From assembly GCF_029581575.1 (NCBI RefSeq), contig NZ_CP089975.1:1240001-1304000 (forward strand): a stretch of 64,000 nt of DNA. Reading direction: 5' to 3'. The stretch comes from Moraxella nasibovis (lineage in GTDB: Bacteria > Pseudomonadota > Gammaproteobacteria > Pseudomonadales > Moraxellaceae). The notes below the pieces were generated by a model. That model was not told the DNA's origin. It did no database searches and worked only from the letters and a program-made list of their open reading frames with translations. The first letter of the stretch is position 1. Every line of letters begins with the position of its first letter. Below, piece by piece: positions 57,078 through 64,000 of this stretch. The position numbers were made by a program, and so were the translations under genes.

Positions 57078-58247
57078 ATGAGCTATTTGATGCCAACTTA
57101 TGCCCGTCAGCCCATCAGCTTTGTGCGTGGCGAAGGCGCTTATTTATATGACGACAAAGGCACAGCTTATCTGGATGCACTGACAGGCATTGCGGTGTGT
57201 GGACTTGGGCATTGTCACCCTGCTGTGACCGCCGCCATGAAAGACCAAGCCGAGACGCTCATTCACACAAGCAATCTTTTTGGGGTTGATTGGCAAGAAA
57301 AAGCTGGCGAAATTTTGTGCCAAAAAGCAGGCATGTCGCAGGTATTTTTTGGCAACTCTGGCGCAGAAGCGAACGAGTGCGCCTTAAAATTGGCAAGATT
57401 TTATGCACATAAACAAGGCAAGCGTCGTCCAAAAGTCATCGTGATGGACAACGCTTTTCATGGACGCACTCTACTTACCGTAACCGCCACCGCCAACCCA
57501 AAAGCACGAGAAGGTTTTTTTACCTTGGATGACGATTTTATCCGAGTGCCGTTTGGCGATGCCGCCGCCGTGCAAGCACTCAGCGGTGACGCAGACATCT
57601 GTGCGGTATTCGTTGAGCCAATTCAAGGTGAAGGCGGTTTGCATACGCCACCAGCAGACTATTTAAAAGCCTTAGCAAACATTTGCGATGACAACGACTG
57701 GCTATTCATGCTTGATGAAGTGCAAACAGGCAACGGACGCACGGGCAAATATTTTGCTTATCAGCACAGCGATGTCCGCCCTGATGTGCTGACCACCGCC
57801 AAAGGCTTGGGCAATGGCTTTCCTGTGGGGGCGTGTATGGTCGCAGGGCGTGCCGAAGGTCTGTTTGGCTATGGCTCGCATGGCTCGACTTATGGTGGTA
57901 CGCCATTTGGCAGCCGCATTGTCTGTGCGGTGTATGACGCATTAACCCAAGAAGTGCTGGACAACGCCAAAAAGCAAGGCGAAACCATCAAGCGTACCAT
58001 GCTTGAGCGTTTTGGCGAGCGTGGCGTGAGCATGCGTGGGCTTGGCATGATGATTGGCGTTGTCATGCCAGAGGGTACAGACTGCAGCCGTTTGGTGGAT
58101 TTGGCAAGGGATAAATATCAGCTCATCATCAATGTCACAGGTGGTAATGTCATTCGTCTTTTGCCCGCGCTCAATCTTAGCGACGCTGATACAGATCTTT
58201 TGCTTGATAAACTGGGCGATCTCATTGATGAGCTGCTTTGTGCTTGA
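57078..58247 (+). CDS. argD: Acetylornithine/succinyldiaminopimelate aminotransferase
   Basis: 389 residues, a class III PLP aminotransferase of arginine (and lysine) synthesis. GNSGAEANECALKLAR and NAFHGRTLLTVTATANPK form the cofactor cup. FMLDEVQTGNGRTGKYFAYQ carries the Asp that contacts PLP nitrogen, and the Schiff-base Lys is in TTAKGLGNGFPVGACM (about 239). HGSTYGGTPFGSR follows. Length and motifs match ArgD better than GabT or AstC, though AstC cannot be fully excluded by sequence alone. An 11-base hairpin follows the stop. Confidence 0.93.
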   Translation: MSYLMPTYARQPISFVRGEGAYLYDDKGTAYLDALTGIAVCGLGHCHPAVTAAMKDQAETLIHTSNLFGVDWQEKAGEILCQKAGMSQVFFGNSGAEANECALKLARFYAHKQGKRRPKVIVMDNAFHGRTLLTVTATANPKAREGFFTLDDDFIRVPFGDAAAVQALSGDADICAVFVEPIQGEGGLHTPPADYLKALANICDDNDWLFMLDEVQTGNGRTGKYFAYQHSDVRPDVLTTAKGLGNGFPVGACMVAGRAEGLFGYGSHGSTYGGTPFGSRIVCAVYDALTQEVLDNAKKQGETIKRTMLERFGERGVSMRGLGMMIGVVMPEGTDCSRLVDLARDKYQLIINVTGGNVIRLLPALNLSDADTDLLLDKLGDLIDELLCA

Positions 58248-58257
58248 TGTCACAAAC

Positions 58258-58292
58258 TGGCGGCATGGGTCATGTGAATTTCCATGCTGCCA
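58258..58292. repeat. Hairpin after argD
   Basis: TGGCGGCATGG pairs with CCATGCTGCCA (one G-U) around a 13-base loop, 10 bases beyond the argD stop. No T run follows, so a terminator role is uncertain. Confidence 0.5.
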
Positions 58293-58384
58293 GATGACCA
58301 TGTGCAAAAATCATCAATTTAGCATCAACAACCTTAAATTCAAAACCTTTAAAATTAAGAAAAATTTAAAAAATATTTAAGCTC

Positions 58385-59971
58385 ATGCCTTGTTTTCGCT
58401 TACCTTCTGCCTTACTCATGCTGAGCGCACTGACGGCTTGTCAAAGTCTGCCTGACATCGCTCATCTACCAAAAAGTCAGCTCATCACCGAGCAGGTCAA
58501 GGTAAATCGACAAAAGCCCATAGACATAGCGCCAGACGCCCTAGATCAAGCCATCGATGAGCAAATCGCCCACCATCGTCATGCGTCAGGCTACTATCCG
58601 ATCGCAACAGGGGCGAATGCCTTTGCCGCACGCAGCGTCCTGACGGACATGGCGACGACGACCATCGACATACAGTACTACATTTGGCACAATGACGAGG
58701 CGGGTCGTATGATGATTCACGACTTGTGGGAGGCGGCTGAGCGTGGGGTGATGGTGCGGCTGCTGCTTGATGATTTTAATGGCTCGCCTAAGCTTGACGA
58801 GCTTTTACTCGCCTTTGCCAAGCACCCAAATGTCGCTGTACGGCTGTCAAACCCCTTCTCTCATCGGAAATTTCGCTCAGCAAGCTTTTTGACTGAGCCT
58901 ACCAGAATCAACCGCCGAATGCACAACAAAAGCATGACCTTTGACAATCGCCTAAGCATCATCGGTGGGCGCAACATCGGCAATGAGTATCTAAATAACG
59001 CCAAGCACAACAATTTTTCCGACATGGATGTGCTGCTCATCGGTGCTGTGGTCGATGATGTGACGACAAGCTTTGAACAATACTGGTCATCCCCCACCAG
59101 CTACGACATCGAGACACTCGCCAAGCCCACACCTAAGACTTTAAGCGAGCTGCTTGACGAGCCACCCAGCACCGTGTCAAGCAATGAGCAAGTGCGAGCG
59201 CTACGCACCTATCGACAAGCGCTTGCAAGCTCGACCATCGGCGAAGATCTGATCAATAAGCGTGTGCCTTTTCGCTGGGCGATGATTGAATTTTTGGCGG
59301 ATGATGCCAAAAAGCTTAGCAACGACGCTGCACTCGATGCGCACTTGGTCAGCCTATTGCAGGCACGGCTAGGACGCCCCATGCAAAAGCTTAGCATCAT
59401 TTCGTCCTATTTCGTACCCACCAAAGAAGGCGTGCGCACGCTTAGGCGACTTGCCAAAAGCGGTGTTGCGGTCAGTATTTTGACCAACTCTTATGACGCC
59501 ACCGATGTCGGTGCGGTACACGCAGGCTATGGGCATTGGCGACATGACCTGCTGGATGCTGGGGTGAATTTGTATGAGCTAAAATCCACCGCCATCAGCA
59601 TTGATGACAACAAACTTTGGCGCAGCAAGCAGACCAGCACCACCAGCCTGCACGCCAAAGCTTTCGCTGTGGATGACGCTCAGGTATTCATCGGCTCATA
59701 CAACATCGATCCACGCTCCGCCAATCTCAACACCGAGCTTGGCGTCATCATCCATGACGGCAGGCTTGCTCAGCAGCTGCACGGCGCTCTACACAGCCAA
59801 AGAATTTTAAACCAAGCCTACAAAGTCGTACTCACCAAACAAAACACCCTAGAATGGCACACGCTAGAACATGGCAAATACACCATTCACAAAAGCGAGC
59901 CAAACATGAAAATCAGGCATCGTGCAGGGGTTGCGGTGATGAGTCTCATGCCCATAGACTGGCTGCTGTGA
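58385..59971 (+). CDS. Phospholipase D-family lipoprotein (ClsC-like)
   Basis: 528 residues. The N-terminus is a lipoprotein signal with lipobox LTAC (about residue 20). Two PLD catalytic motifs are present: HNKSMTFDNRLSIIGGRNIGNEY (about 180-200) and HAKAFAVDDAQVFIGSYNIDPRSANLNTELG (about 420-450), each with His-x-Lys-x4-Asp. This is the layout of the YmdC/ClsC group of cardiolipin synthase-like enzymes, but the lipid anchor instead of membrane helices is notable. It stands alone between argD and the transporter gene. Confidence 0.9.
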   Translation: MPCFRLPSALLMLSALTACQSLPDIAHLPKSQLITEQVKVNRQKPIDIAPDALDQAIDEQIAHHRHASGYYPIATGANAFAARSVLTDMATTTIDIQYYIWHNDEAGRMMIHDLWEAAERGVMVRLLLDDFNGSPKLDELLLAFAKHPNVAVRLSNPFSHRKFRSASFLTEPTRINRRMHNKSMTFDNRLSIIGGRNIGNEYLNNAKHNNFSDMDVLLIGAVVDDVTTSFEQYWSSPTSYDIETLAKPTPKTLSELLDEPPSTVSSNEQVRALRTYRQALASSTIGEDLINKRVPFRWAMIEFLADDAKKLSNDAALDAHLVSLLQARLGRPMQKLSIISSYFVPTKEGVRTLRRLAKSGVAVSILTNSYDATDVGAVHAGYGHWRHDLLDAGVNLYELKSTAISIDDNKLWRSKQTSTTSLHAKAFAVDDAQVFIGSYNIDPRSANLNTELGVIIHDGRLAQQLHGALHSQRILNQAYKVVLTKQNTLEWHTLEHGKYTIHKSEPNMKIRHRAGVAVMSLMPIDWLL

Positions 59972-60192
59972 TGGCTTGTGCTGATGTCGCCATGAGCAAA
60001 TATCGCCAAACAAAGCACTTTTAAATTATTTTTGACAATAATTCAACAAATAGATAAATATTTAAGCCAATCTTACTAATTTTTGGTATAATCGCAAACC
60101 AAATCCATCTTACCAAACCGCATTTAGGCTCACCGTCATCAAAGTCCAACAAAGACCAACATGTCGCTTTAAACCTAAGCCCTGAGTGACTC

Positions 60193-61578
60193 ATGCAACT
60201 AAACACGACCGAACAGCTTGGCACCAAGCACTTTTATATTCTTGCCATCACAGCACTATGCTCAGCGATGGCGTTTTTTGACTTTATTTTATTCGTCTAT
60301 CTTGCCGATCTTTTTTCATTGGTATTCTTTGGCGATCGTGCGGATGTCTGGGTGCAGTTTTTGCAGACTTTCTTTTTGCTGGCGACTGGCTATCTGGCAA
60401 GACCGCTGGGCGGGCTGTTGTTTGGTAAATATGGCGACACTTACGGCAGAAAGCCTGCTTTCATGCTTAGTATGCTTGGCACGATGATATTTACTTTTGT
60501 GGTGGCATTTTTGCCCACTTATCAGCACATTGGCATCATCGCGCCGCTGCTTTTGGTCATTGCTCGATTTGGTCAAGGCATTGCCATCGGCGGCGCACTG
60601 CCATCCGCTTGGACTTATGTCGTTGAGCATCTACCCATCAAGAACATCGGTCTGGGCTGCGGCATCATTTGCGCAAGTAGCGTGCTGTCTTTTTTGGCGG
60701 TCATCAGCGCCATCAGCTTTCTGCAAGAGACACTGACCTCATCACAGATGCTCAGCTACGGCTGGCGAATCTTGTTTTTCGTCAGCGGCATTTTAAGCCT
60801 CGTCTCATCTTTACTGCTAAAAAATCTCTCCGAGACCGCCATTTTTGAAAACATTGCCAAATCCAGCAGCCATCTGGACTCGTATGTGGACAGCGTCAGC
60901 CTAGAAGAGCAGCACAGCCCAACGCCTGCATACACCCCCTCCAAAGAAATGTCGTTTCGCCCTGCCAGCCTCATCGACATCTTGCAGTCCATCATCAAGC
61001 ATCATAAGTTTGCGCTTGTCATCGCTTTTATGATTTCACTCATCATCGCAAGCTTGTCGATGTATCTGCCTGTGCTGATGACGCCGATTTTGGCAGAAAA
61101 CTATCTGATTTCAAGCGAATATCTGTTTTTTGGTAGCATCATCGGTCTTATCTTTTTGGTGCTAGGCTCGGTGATGTTTGGCTATTTGACAGACAGATTT
61201 GGCGCAGGTCGTGTGATGACTTTTGGTGGGGCGTTTTTGATTTTACAAGTGGCGATATTTTTCCACCACCTACAAAATGGCGGCGAGCTGATTTTACTTT
61301 GCTTTGCTTTACTTGGGCTGTCCAATGGTCTGATCGGCGCCCTACCATCGGTGATGACACGGCTATTTCCCGCCAAGGTGCGCATGACAGGCATCGGCAT
61401 CTGCTACAACATCGCCAGTGCGCTCATCGGTGGTATTTTGCCATTTTTACTCGGCTATGCCAGTTTTTATTTCTCGTTTGCGCCCGCCTTGTATTTGGCA
61501 GCGGTTGGCGTATTGGTGATATTTTTGAGTTTCTTTGTGTATTATATGCCACGCTCAGAGCGAGATTTGGATCGATGA
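60193..61578 (+). CDS. MFS transporter, metabolite:H+ symporter (MHS, ProP-like)
   Basis: 461 residues with 12 membrane helices. The first loop has LARPLGGLLFGKYGDTYGRKPAF, the MFS signature (Gly-x3-Asp-x2-Gly-Arg), and the same signature recurs in GYLTDRFGAGRV in the second half. RFGQGIAIGGALPSAWTYVVEHLP is typical of the MHS subfamily that imports organic acids, proline or betaine. A polar central loop of about 45 residues (200-250) separates the two halves. Substrate unknown. Upstream, TATAAT at 60087-60092 may be its -10. Confidence 0.88.
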   Translation: MQLNTTEQLGTKHFYILAITALCSAMAFFDFILFVYLADLFSLVFFGDRADVWVQFLQTFFLLATGYLARPLGGLLFGKYGDTYGRKPAFMLSMLGTMIFTFVVAFLPTYQHIGIIAPLLLVIARFGQGIAIGGALPSAWTYVVEHLPIKNIGLGCGIICASSVLSFLAVISAISFLQETLTSSQMLSYGWRILFFVSGILSLVSSLLLKNLSETAIFENIAKSSSHLDSYVDSVSLEEQHSPTPAYTPSKEMSFRPASLIDILQSIIKHHKFALVIAFMISLIIASLSMYLPVLMTPILAENYLISSEYLFFGSIIGLIFLVLGSVMFGYLTDRFGAGRVMTFGGAFLILQVAIFFHHLQNGGELILLCFALLGLSNGLIGALPSVMTRLFPAKVRMTGIGICYNIASALIGGILPFLLGYASFYFSFAPALYLAAVGVLVIFLSFFVYYMPRSERDLDR

Positions 61579-61644
61579 TTGGCTTGATCGATGATTTATC
61601 ATCAAAAAGGTTAACACAAAATAATGTGATGTCGTAGATGCCAT

Positions 61645-61745
61645 AGGTTGATATCATTAAAAAATTAAACAAATTCAATGGCTTGCAATTAAAACGGTGG
61701 GTTTAACCCACCCTACACGACTTTATCGATTCGGTTGTTATAACA
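61645..61745. repeat. Intergenic palindromic element, copy 2
   Basis: Starts with TAGGTTG, contains AAACAAATTCAAT (61667-61679, identical to 6025-6037) and the palindrome GGTGGGTT-TAACCCACC (61696-61712). The order of motifs equals that of the element upstream of the EamA gene. No coding capacity. Confidence 0.65.
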
Positions 61746-61746
61746 A

Positions 61747-61816
61747 GATTTTTCCAAAGGTGTTTAACATTTAGCATCTACCATATGGATTATGTTAATT
61801 AAATTTGACAAACCAA
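61747..61816. repeat. Dispersed intergenic repeat B, copy 2
   Basis: Shares ATTTTT, CCAAAG, ATCTACCATATGGATTATG and TAAATTTGA in the same order and spacing as 26463-26530. It lies just before the rpiA terminator. Confidence 0.75.
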
Positions 61817-61845
61817 AAAAGGCGCACCGATTGGCACGCCTTTTT
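61816..61845 (-). terminator. Intrinsic terminator of rpiA
   Basis: AAAAAGGCG and CGCCTTTTT form the stem around a 12-base loop, about 28 bases beyond the rpiA stop. Confidence 0.85.
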
Positions 61846-61873
61846 AATGGCACAATTTTAATGGCACAATGAT

Positions 61874-62539
61874 TTAAAATTTCACTGTTTCCACGCCAGC
61901 ATCACTGGCTTTTAGCATGATGGTTGCTGACTGATGAGCAAAAATACCATTACACACCACACCCACGATGTTGTTCAGCTGCTCTTCTAATGCCTTAGCA
62001 TCGCTGATGTCTAGGTCGTAAGTATCCAAAATGATGTTGCCATAATCGGTCACAAAACCTTCACGATACACAGGCTCGCCACCCAATTTGACCAGCTCAC
62101 GAGCCACATACGAGCGAGCCTGTGGCAATACTTCAACCGCCACAGGAAATTTGCCTAATTTTTTAACGATTTTTGATTCATCTACCATACAAACAAACGA
62201 CTTGGACGCAGCAGCGACAATCTTTTCACGAGTCAATGCCCCGCCACCGCCTTTGATCATGTTGCCCAAGCCATCAATCTCATCCGCCCCATCAATGTAC
62301 AAATCAAGCTCGCCCACACTGTTCAAATCATAAATCTCAATGCCAAGCGCACGCAACTGATCTTCGGTAACTTTTGATGACGAAACCGCCCCCTTAAGAT
62401 TGACCTGTGGCAACAGCTCAATCAAGCAATTTACCGTACTGCCCGTACCCACGCCCAAAATCATGCCATCTTCAATGTGGCTTAGGGCGGCTTTGGCGGC
62501 GGCTTGTTTTTGTGCAAGTTTTGGGTCGATGGTCGTCAT
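61874..62539 (-). CDS. rpiA: Ribose-5-phosphate isomerase A
   Basis: 221 residues. It interconverts ribose-5-phosphate and ribulose-5-phosphate in the pentose phosphate pathway. Substrate loops are visible: [14 protein letters not shown] (about 29-42), [11 protein letters not shown] (catalytic Asp pair, about 81-91), [16 protein letters not shown] (Lys and Glu, about 94-109). The length matches E. coli RpiA (219). A clear AAGG ribosome site precedes the ATG. It is monocistronic with its own terminator. Confidence 0.97.
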   Translation of the reverse strand: MTTIDPKLAQKQAAAKAALSHIEDGMILGVGTGSTVNCLIELLPQVNLKGAVSSSKVTEDQLRALGIEIYDLNSVGELDLYIDGADEIDGLGNMIKGGGGALTREKIVAAASKSFVCMVDESKIVKKLGKFPVAVEVLPQARSYVARELVKLGGEPVYREGFVTDYGNIILDTYDLDISDAKALEEQLNNIVGVVCNGIFAHQSATIMLKASDAGVETVKF

Positions 62540-62673
62540 ACTTTACCTTTTTAATCACTAAATGATGAAACTTTAAAAAAATCTGCTCTATTTTACGCCA
62601 AAACGCCAAAAAATCATAGAAAAATAAAAAACAATAATAAAATCAATGACTTATGATTTTAAAAGGCAAAAAA

Positions 62674-62782
<109 letters not shown>

Positions 62783-62787
62783 CCCTT

Positions 62788-62815
62788 ATTATACTTAAAT
62801 ATTTAAAATATGCAA
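62788..62815 (-). promoter_or_regulatory. Promoter of the SRP RNA gene
   Basis: Reading left: TTGCAT (62810-62815), a 16-base spacer, and TATAAT (62788-62793), with the predicted start about six bases on at the G-rich 5' end of the RNA. Confidence 0.75.
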
Positions 62816-62868
62816 GGCTTTTTGGTAAATCTTAGCAAGATTTGGCAAATTTGGGATAAAAATCCACT

Positions 62869-63372
62869 TTAAGGCTGTGTTGGGATAAAGTGTGCGGTCT
62901 GCGTTGCCAAGCCTTCGCTGATGACGCTCGTCTGCAACACTCGGCATTCTGCCAACTCAAACGATGCTGGCGACAAACCCTCTAAAATCGCCGTCATACG
63001 AGCGACAATCGGCATGTGGCAGACGATCGCAACGGTCAAATCGTCCGTATCCGCACCGAATTTGTGACGAATGGCACAATCAATGTCATCAAGACCCACC
63101 ACAGGATCGTCATCAGGCGTGATGCTGCTGATGGTGATGAATGCTGGATGTTGCCCGACAGCCACCAAAGTGTCTTGTAGGATTTTGGCGGTTTGGTCGG
63201 CACGATGATAAGGGCTTGCGATGATCGCATCAATGGGAAAATCTTGGGTGTGCTGACATAAAAAGTGAGCCGTCTGAGCAGCCTGCTTTCGCCCAAATTC
63301 GGTCAAATCACGCCCTGCATCATCTTCGCAATATGGGGCTGCTTGACCATGTCTGATAAAAATTAATTTCAT
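62869..63372 (-). CDS. sixA: Phosphohistidine phosphatase SixA
   Basis: 167 residues of the histidine phosphatase superfamily. The catalytic RHG triplet is in MKLIFIRHGQAAP (His8), and further conserved residues occur in ASPYHRADQTAKIL (Arg) and VAIVCHMPIVARM (second His). SixA removes phosphate from HPt domains or the PTS-Ntr protein NPr. An ATG three codons earlier (63381) forms an ATGA overlap with the gpsA stop but has no space after AAGGA; the ATG at 63372 has a nine-base gap and is preferred. It is cotranscribed with gpsA. Confidence 0.9.
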   Translation of the reverse strand: MKLIFIRHGQAAPYCEDDAGRDLTEFGRKQAAQTAHFLCQHTQDFPIDAIIASPYHRADQTAKILQDTLVAVGQHPAFITISSITPDDDPVVGLDDIDCAIRHKFGADTDDLTVAIVCHMPIVARMTAILEGLSPASFELAECRVLQTSVISEGLATQTAHFIPTQP

Positions 63373-63377
63373 CACGC

Positions 63378-64000
63378 TCATTCCTTATCCAAAGTATCGT
63401 CAGATTTTGGCTTGGCGGTTTTGCTCGCCTGCAATACTTCATCAAACTCTTGGCTTAGGCGTGCGTGGCTCTCATCATTAGGCAAGACGAATTCCACATC
63501 ACTACGAAACCCAGTTTCCATCAGGTTTAATGCCACGCCAAGCGGTGCTTTATTTTCGTACAGCACCGCATGAAGTGCGTGCGTGATTGGCATATACACA
63601 CCCAGTGCTTTGGCTCGTTCATGCACCTGCAAGATGGTATTGACCCCTTCGGCAGTCTGTCCGAGTTTTTTGATGGCATTATCCAGACTCATACCTTTGC
63701 CAAGCATATTGCCAATGCGATAATTACGGCTTAGCACCGAATTACAGGTGGCATATAGATCGCCCACGCCAGACAAACCCAAGAAAGTCAAAGGATTTGC
63801 CCCTGCTGCCACACCAAATCGGCTCATCTCCGCCAAAGCGCGAGTCAGTAGCATGGCTTTGGTGTTATCGCCCACATCGTAAGCTGCTGCCATGCCCATG
63901 GCGATGGCATAGATGTTTTTTAAGGCGCCGCCCAGCTCCACACCTTTGACATCATCTGATGAAAACACCCGAAAAAACGCACTGTGCAGCGCTTCTTGGA
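63378..64000 (-). CDS. gpsA: Glycerol-3-phosphate dehydrogenase [NAD(P)+], cut by the window edge
   Basis: The C-terminal 207 or so residues of GpsA; the coding frame is still open at 64000 (QEALHSAFFRVFSSDDVKG), so the N-terminal cofactor domain lies outside the window. The catalytic Lys is in VELGGALKNIYAIAMG, and GVGDLYATCNSVLSRNYRIGNMLGKG is the substrate-domain signature. It makes sn-glycerol-3-phosphate for phospholipid synthesis. The C-terminal extension (about 30 polar residues, KTAKPKSDDTLDKE) is longer than in E. coli. It overlaps or abuts sixA, a linkage common in gammaproteobacteria. Confidence 0.95.
   Translation of the reverse strand, partial: QEALHSAFFRVFSSDDVKGVELGGALKNIYAIAMGMAAAYDVGDNTKAMLLTRALAEMSRFGVAAGANPLTFLGLSGVGDLYATCNSVLSRNYRIGNMLGKGMSLDNAIKKLGQTAEGVNTILQVHERAKALGVYMPITHALHAVLYENKAPLGVALNLMETGFRSDVEFVLPNDESHARLSQEFDEVLQASKTAKPKSDDTLDKE

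Overview
The window is a stretch of chromosome from a gammaproteobacterium of the family Moraxellaceae, most likely the genus Moraxella. That placement is an inference from several things: the type of housekeeping proteins, the pairing of a core methionine synthase with a DUF1852 protein (known from Acinetobacter relatives), a non-discriminating type of AspRS, and the moderate GC content. No species can be named from sequence alone. Genes are dense on both strands. No rRNA, tRNA, CRISPR array, prophage or complete insertion sequence was found. The only RNA gene seen is the 4.5S SRP RNA near the right end.

Layout. 0.1-2.1 kb: an exported NTF2-like protein and a CNNM/CBS membrane protein. 2.3-5.8 kb: the yajC-secD-secF export operon. 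6.2-7.8 kb: an EamA exporter and a LOG-like nucleotide hydrolase. 8.1-9.9 kb: accB-accC (biotin carboxyl carrier and carboxylase). 10-14.2 kb: a leftward operon of two large, unrecognised lipoproteins plus a tiny very basic protein. 14.4-22.2 kb: a LysR regulator, dnaX with a striking 24-unit tandem repeat, an NRDE/TANGO2 protein, an acyl-CoA ligase and lysS. 22.4-24.3 kb: prfA followed tightly by a membrane protein and a Cys-rich lipoprotein. 24.4-32.7 kb: an ExoX-like exonuclease, trmA, a FabH-like synthase, tpx and hrpA.

33-35.5 kb: tolA-tolB followed by a small lipoprotein-like gene in place of pal. 35.5-41.6 kb: pgeF and rluD divergent from bamD, then dnaG and a glutathione transferase. 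41.8-44.6 kb: the most unusual metabolic cluster, mesX (DUF1852)-mesD (core methionine synthase)-flavin reductase, with a MetR-like palindrome in front and a repeated palindromic element in each intergenic gap. 44.8-50.5 kb: xthA, a YbgC-like thioesterase, an SDR oxidoreductase, a SohB-like peptidase without its usual membrane anchor, and a K+/H+ antiporter. 51-54.5 kb: aspS, an LpxL-type acyltransferase and a glycosyltransferase in one operon. 54.6-56.4 kb: an orphan 56-residue ribbon-helix-helix protein and a DUF3360-like permease. 56.8-61.6 kb: yacG, argD, a phospholipase D lipoprotein and an MHS-type transporter. 61.9-64 kb: rpiA, the SRP RNA, sixA and a gpsA cut by the window edge.

Most genes are core functions: protein export, envelope assembly, translation, replication and fatty-acid/lipid metabolism. 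Envelope biogenesis is a recurrent theme (SecDF, TolAB, BamD, the LpxL-type enzyme, several lipoproteins). Intergenic regions carry intrinsic terminators and at least two families of small palindromic repeats. The best leads for new biology are the mesX-mesD-flavin reductase cluster, the two-lipoprotein operon with a basic micro-protein, and the NEI/DEI repeat in the tau linker.
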